Of a stretch of DNA of 5,234 bases, positions 5,173 through 5,234 are shown in pieces. The position numbers were made by a program, and so were the translations under genes. How positions within the stretch are numbered: the stretch's first letter is position 1; each line of letters begins with the position of its first letter. The stretch comes from Nitrososphaeraceae archaeon (GTDB lineage: Archaea; Thermoproteota; Nitrososphaeria; Nitrososphaerales; Nitrososphaeraceae), in assembly GCA_030038695.1 (NCBI GenBank), contig JASHSN010000480.1:1-5234 (forward strand). The letters are read 5' to 3'. A model generated the notes under the pieces. It did no database searches, was not told the DNA's origin, and saw only the letters and a list, made by a program, of their open reading frames with translations.

Positions 5173-5234
5173 ATGATAAGTAGGACCGTAATTTCTTGAG
5201 TTTATTCGAGGATACGCCACACCATACCAAGAAT

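Larger units (their letters stand above)
4905..5234. other. Gene-free, hairpin-rich region
   Basis: About 330 bases hold no convincing reading frame, tRNA or known RNA that I recognise, but several inverted repeats: 4935-4950, 4965-4972 with 5018-5025, 5067-5087, 5109-5136 and 5146-5172. It might encode a structured RNA, carry binding sites for a gene beyond the window, or be the end of a mobile element. Confidence 0.5.

Noticed and set aside
1..5234. CRISPR array, tRNA, rRNA or complete insertion sequence
   Set aside because: No regularly spaced identical repeats, no tRNA T-loop/acceptor pattern, and no intact transposase were seen on either strand.

Overview
The window looks archaeal, most likely an ammonia-oxidising thaumarchaeon of the Nitrososphaerales (Nitrososphaera or Nitrosocosmicus type). 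Four things support this. Base composition is AT-rich. TTTATAAA-type TATA boxes lie about 27 bases before start codons, which is leaderless promoter geometry. There is an integrase remnant of the type I associate with these archaea, with an SAM-like N-terminal domain and a C-terminal zinc ribbon plus coiled coil. There is also a short two-HTH protein of thaumarchaeal style. The lineage is recognised from memory and was not searched.

Layout. 54-568 (-) is a PadR-family winged-helix regulator broken by one frameshift; its promoter, with twin palindromes between TATA box and start, is intact. 600-1140 has no confident gene, only a good orphan promoter at 691-700 and weak overlapping ORFs. 1142-1237 holds a TATA box inside a cluster of CTTACC/GGTAAG repeats. 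These lead into a 203-residue DNA-binding protein (1221-1832, +), probably autoregulated. 1833-2250 is gene-free, with a perfect 10-bp inverted repeat. 2251-3229 (-) is a decayed tyrosine integrase: N-terminal domain spread over several frames, catalytic domain deleted, zinc ribbon and coiled coil retained. 3230-4495 (+) is a membrane-anchored HtrA/DegP-like serine protease with one PDZ domain and a complete His-Asp-Ser triad. Its TTG start and likely promoter lie at or inside the end of the integrase remnant. 4609-4848 (-), convergent with the protease, is a dodecin (flavin-binding) with its key Trp and Gln. 4880-5234 has no gene but an unusual density of inverted repeats.

Taken together this is an accessory, decaying segment: remains of an integrated element and a frameshifted regulator sit between two apparently functional genes (HtrA-like protease, dodecin) and one intact HTH protein. 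I do not see a complete novel multi-gene system. The most interesting points are the protease whose 5' end abuts and appears to borrow integrase pseudogene DNA, the repeat-array operator of the HTH gene, the twin palindromes at the PadR promoter and the hairpin-rich right end.
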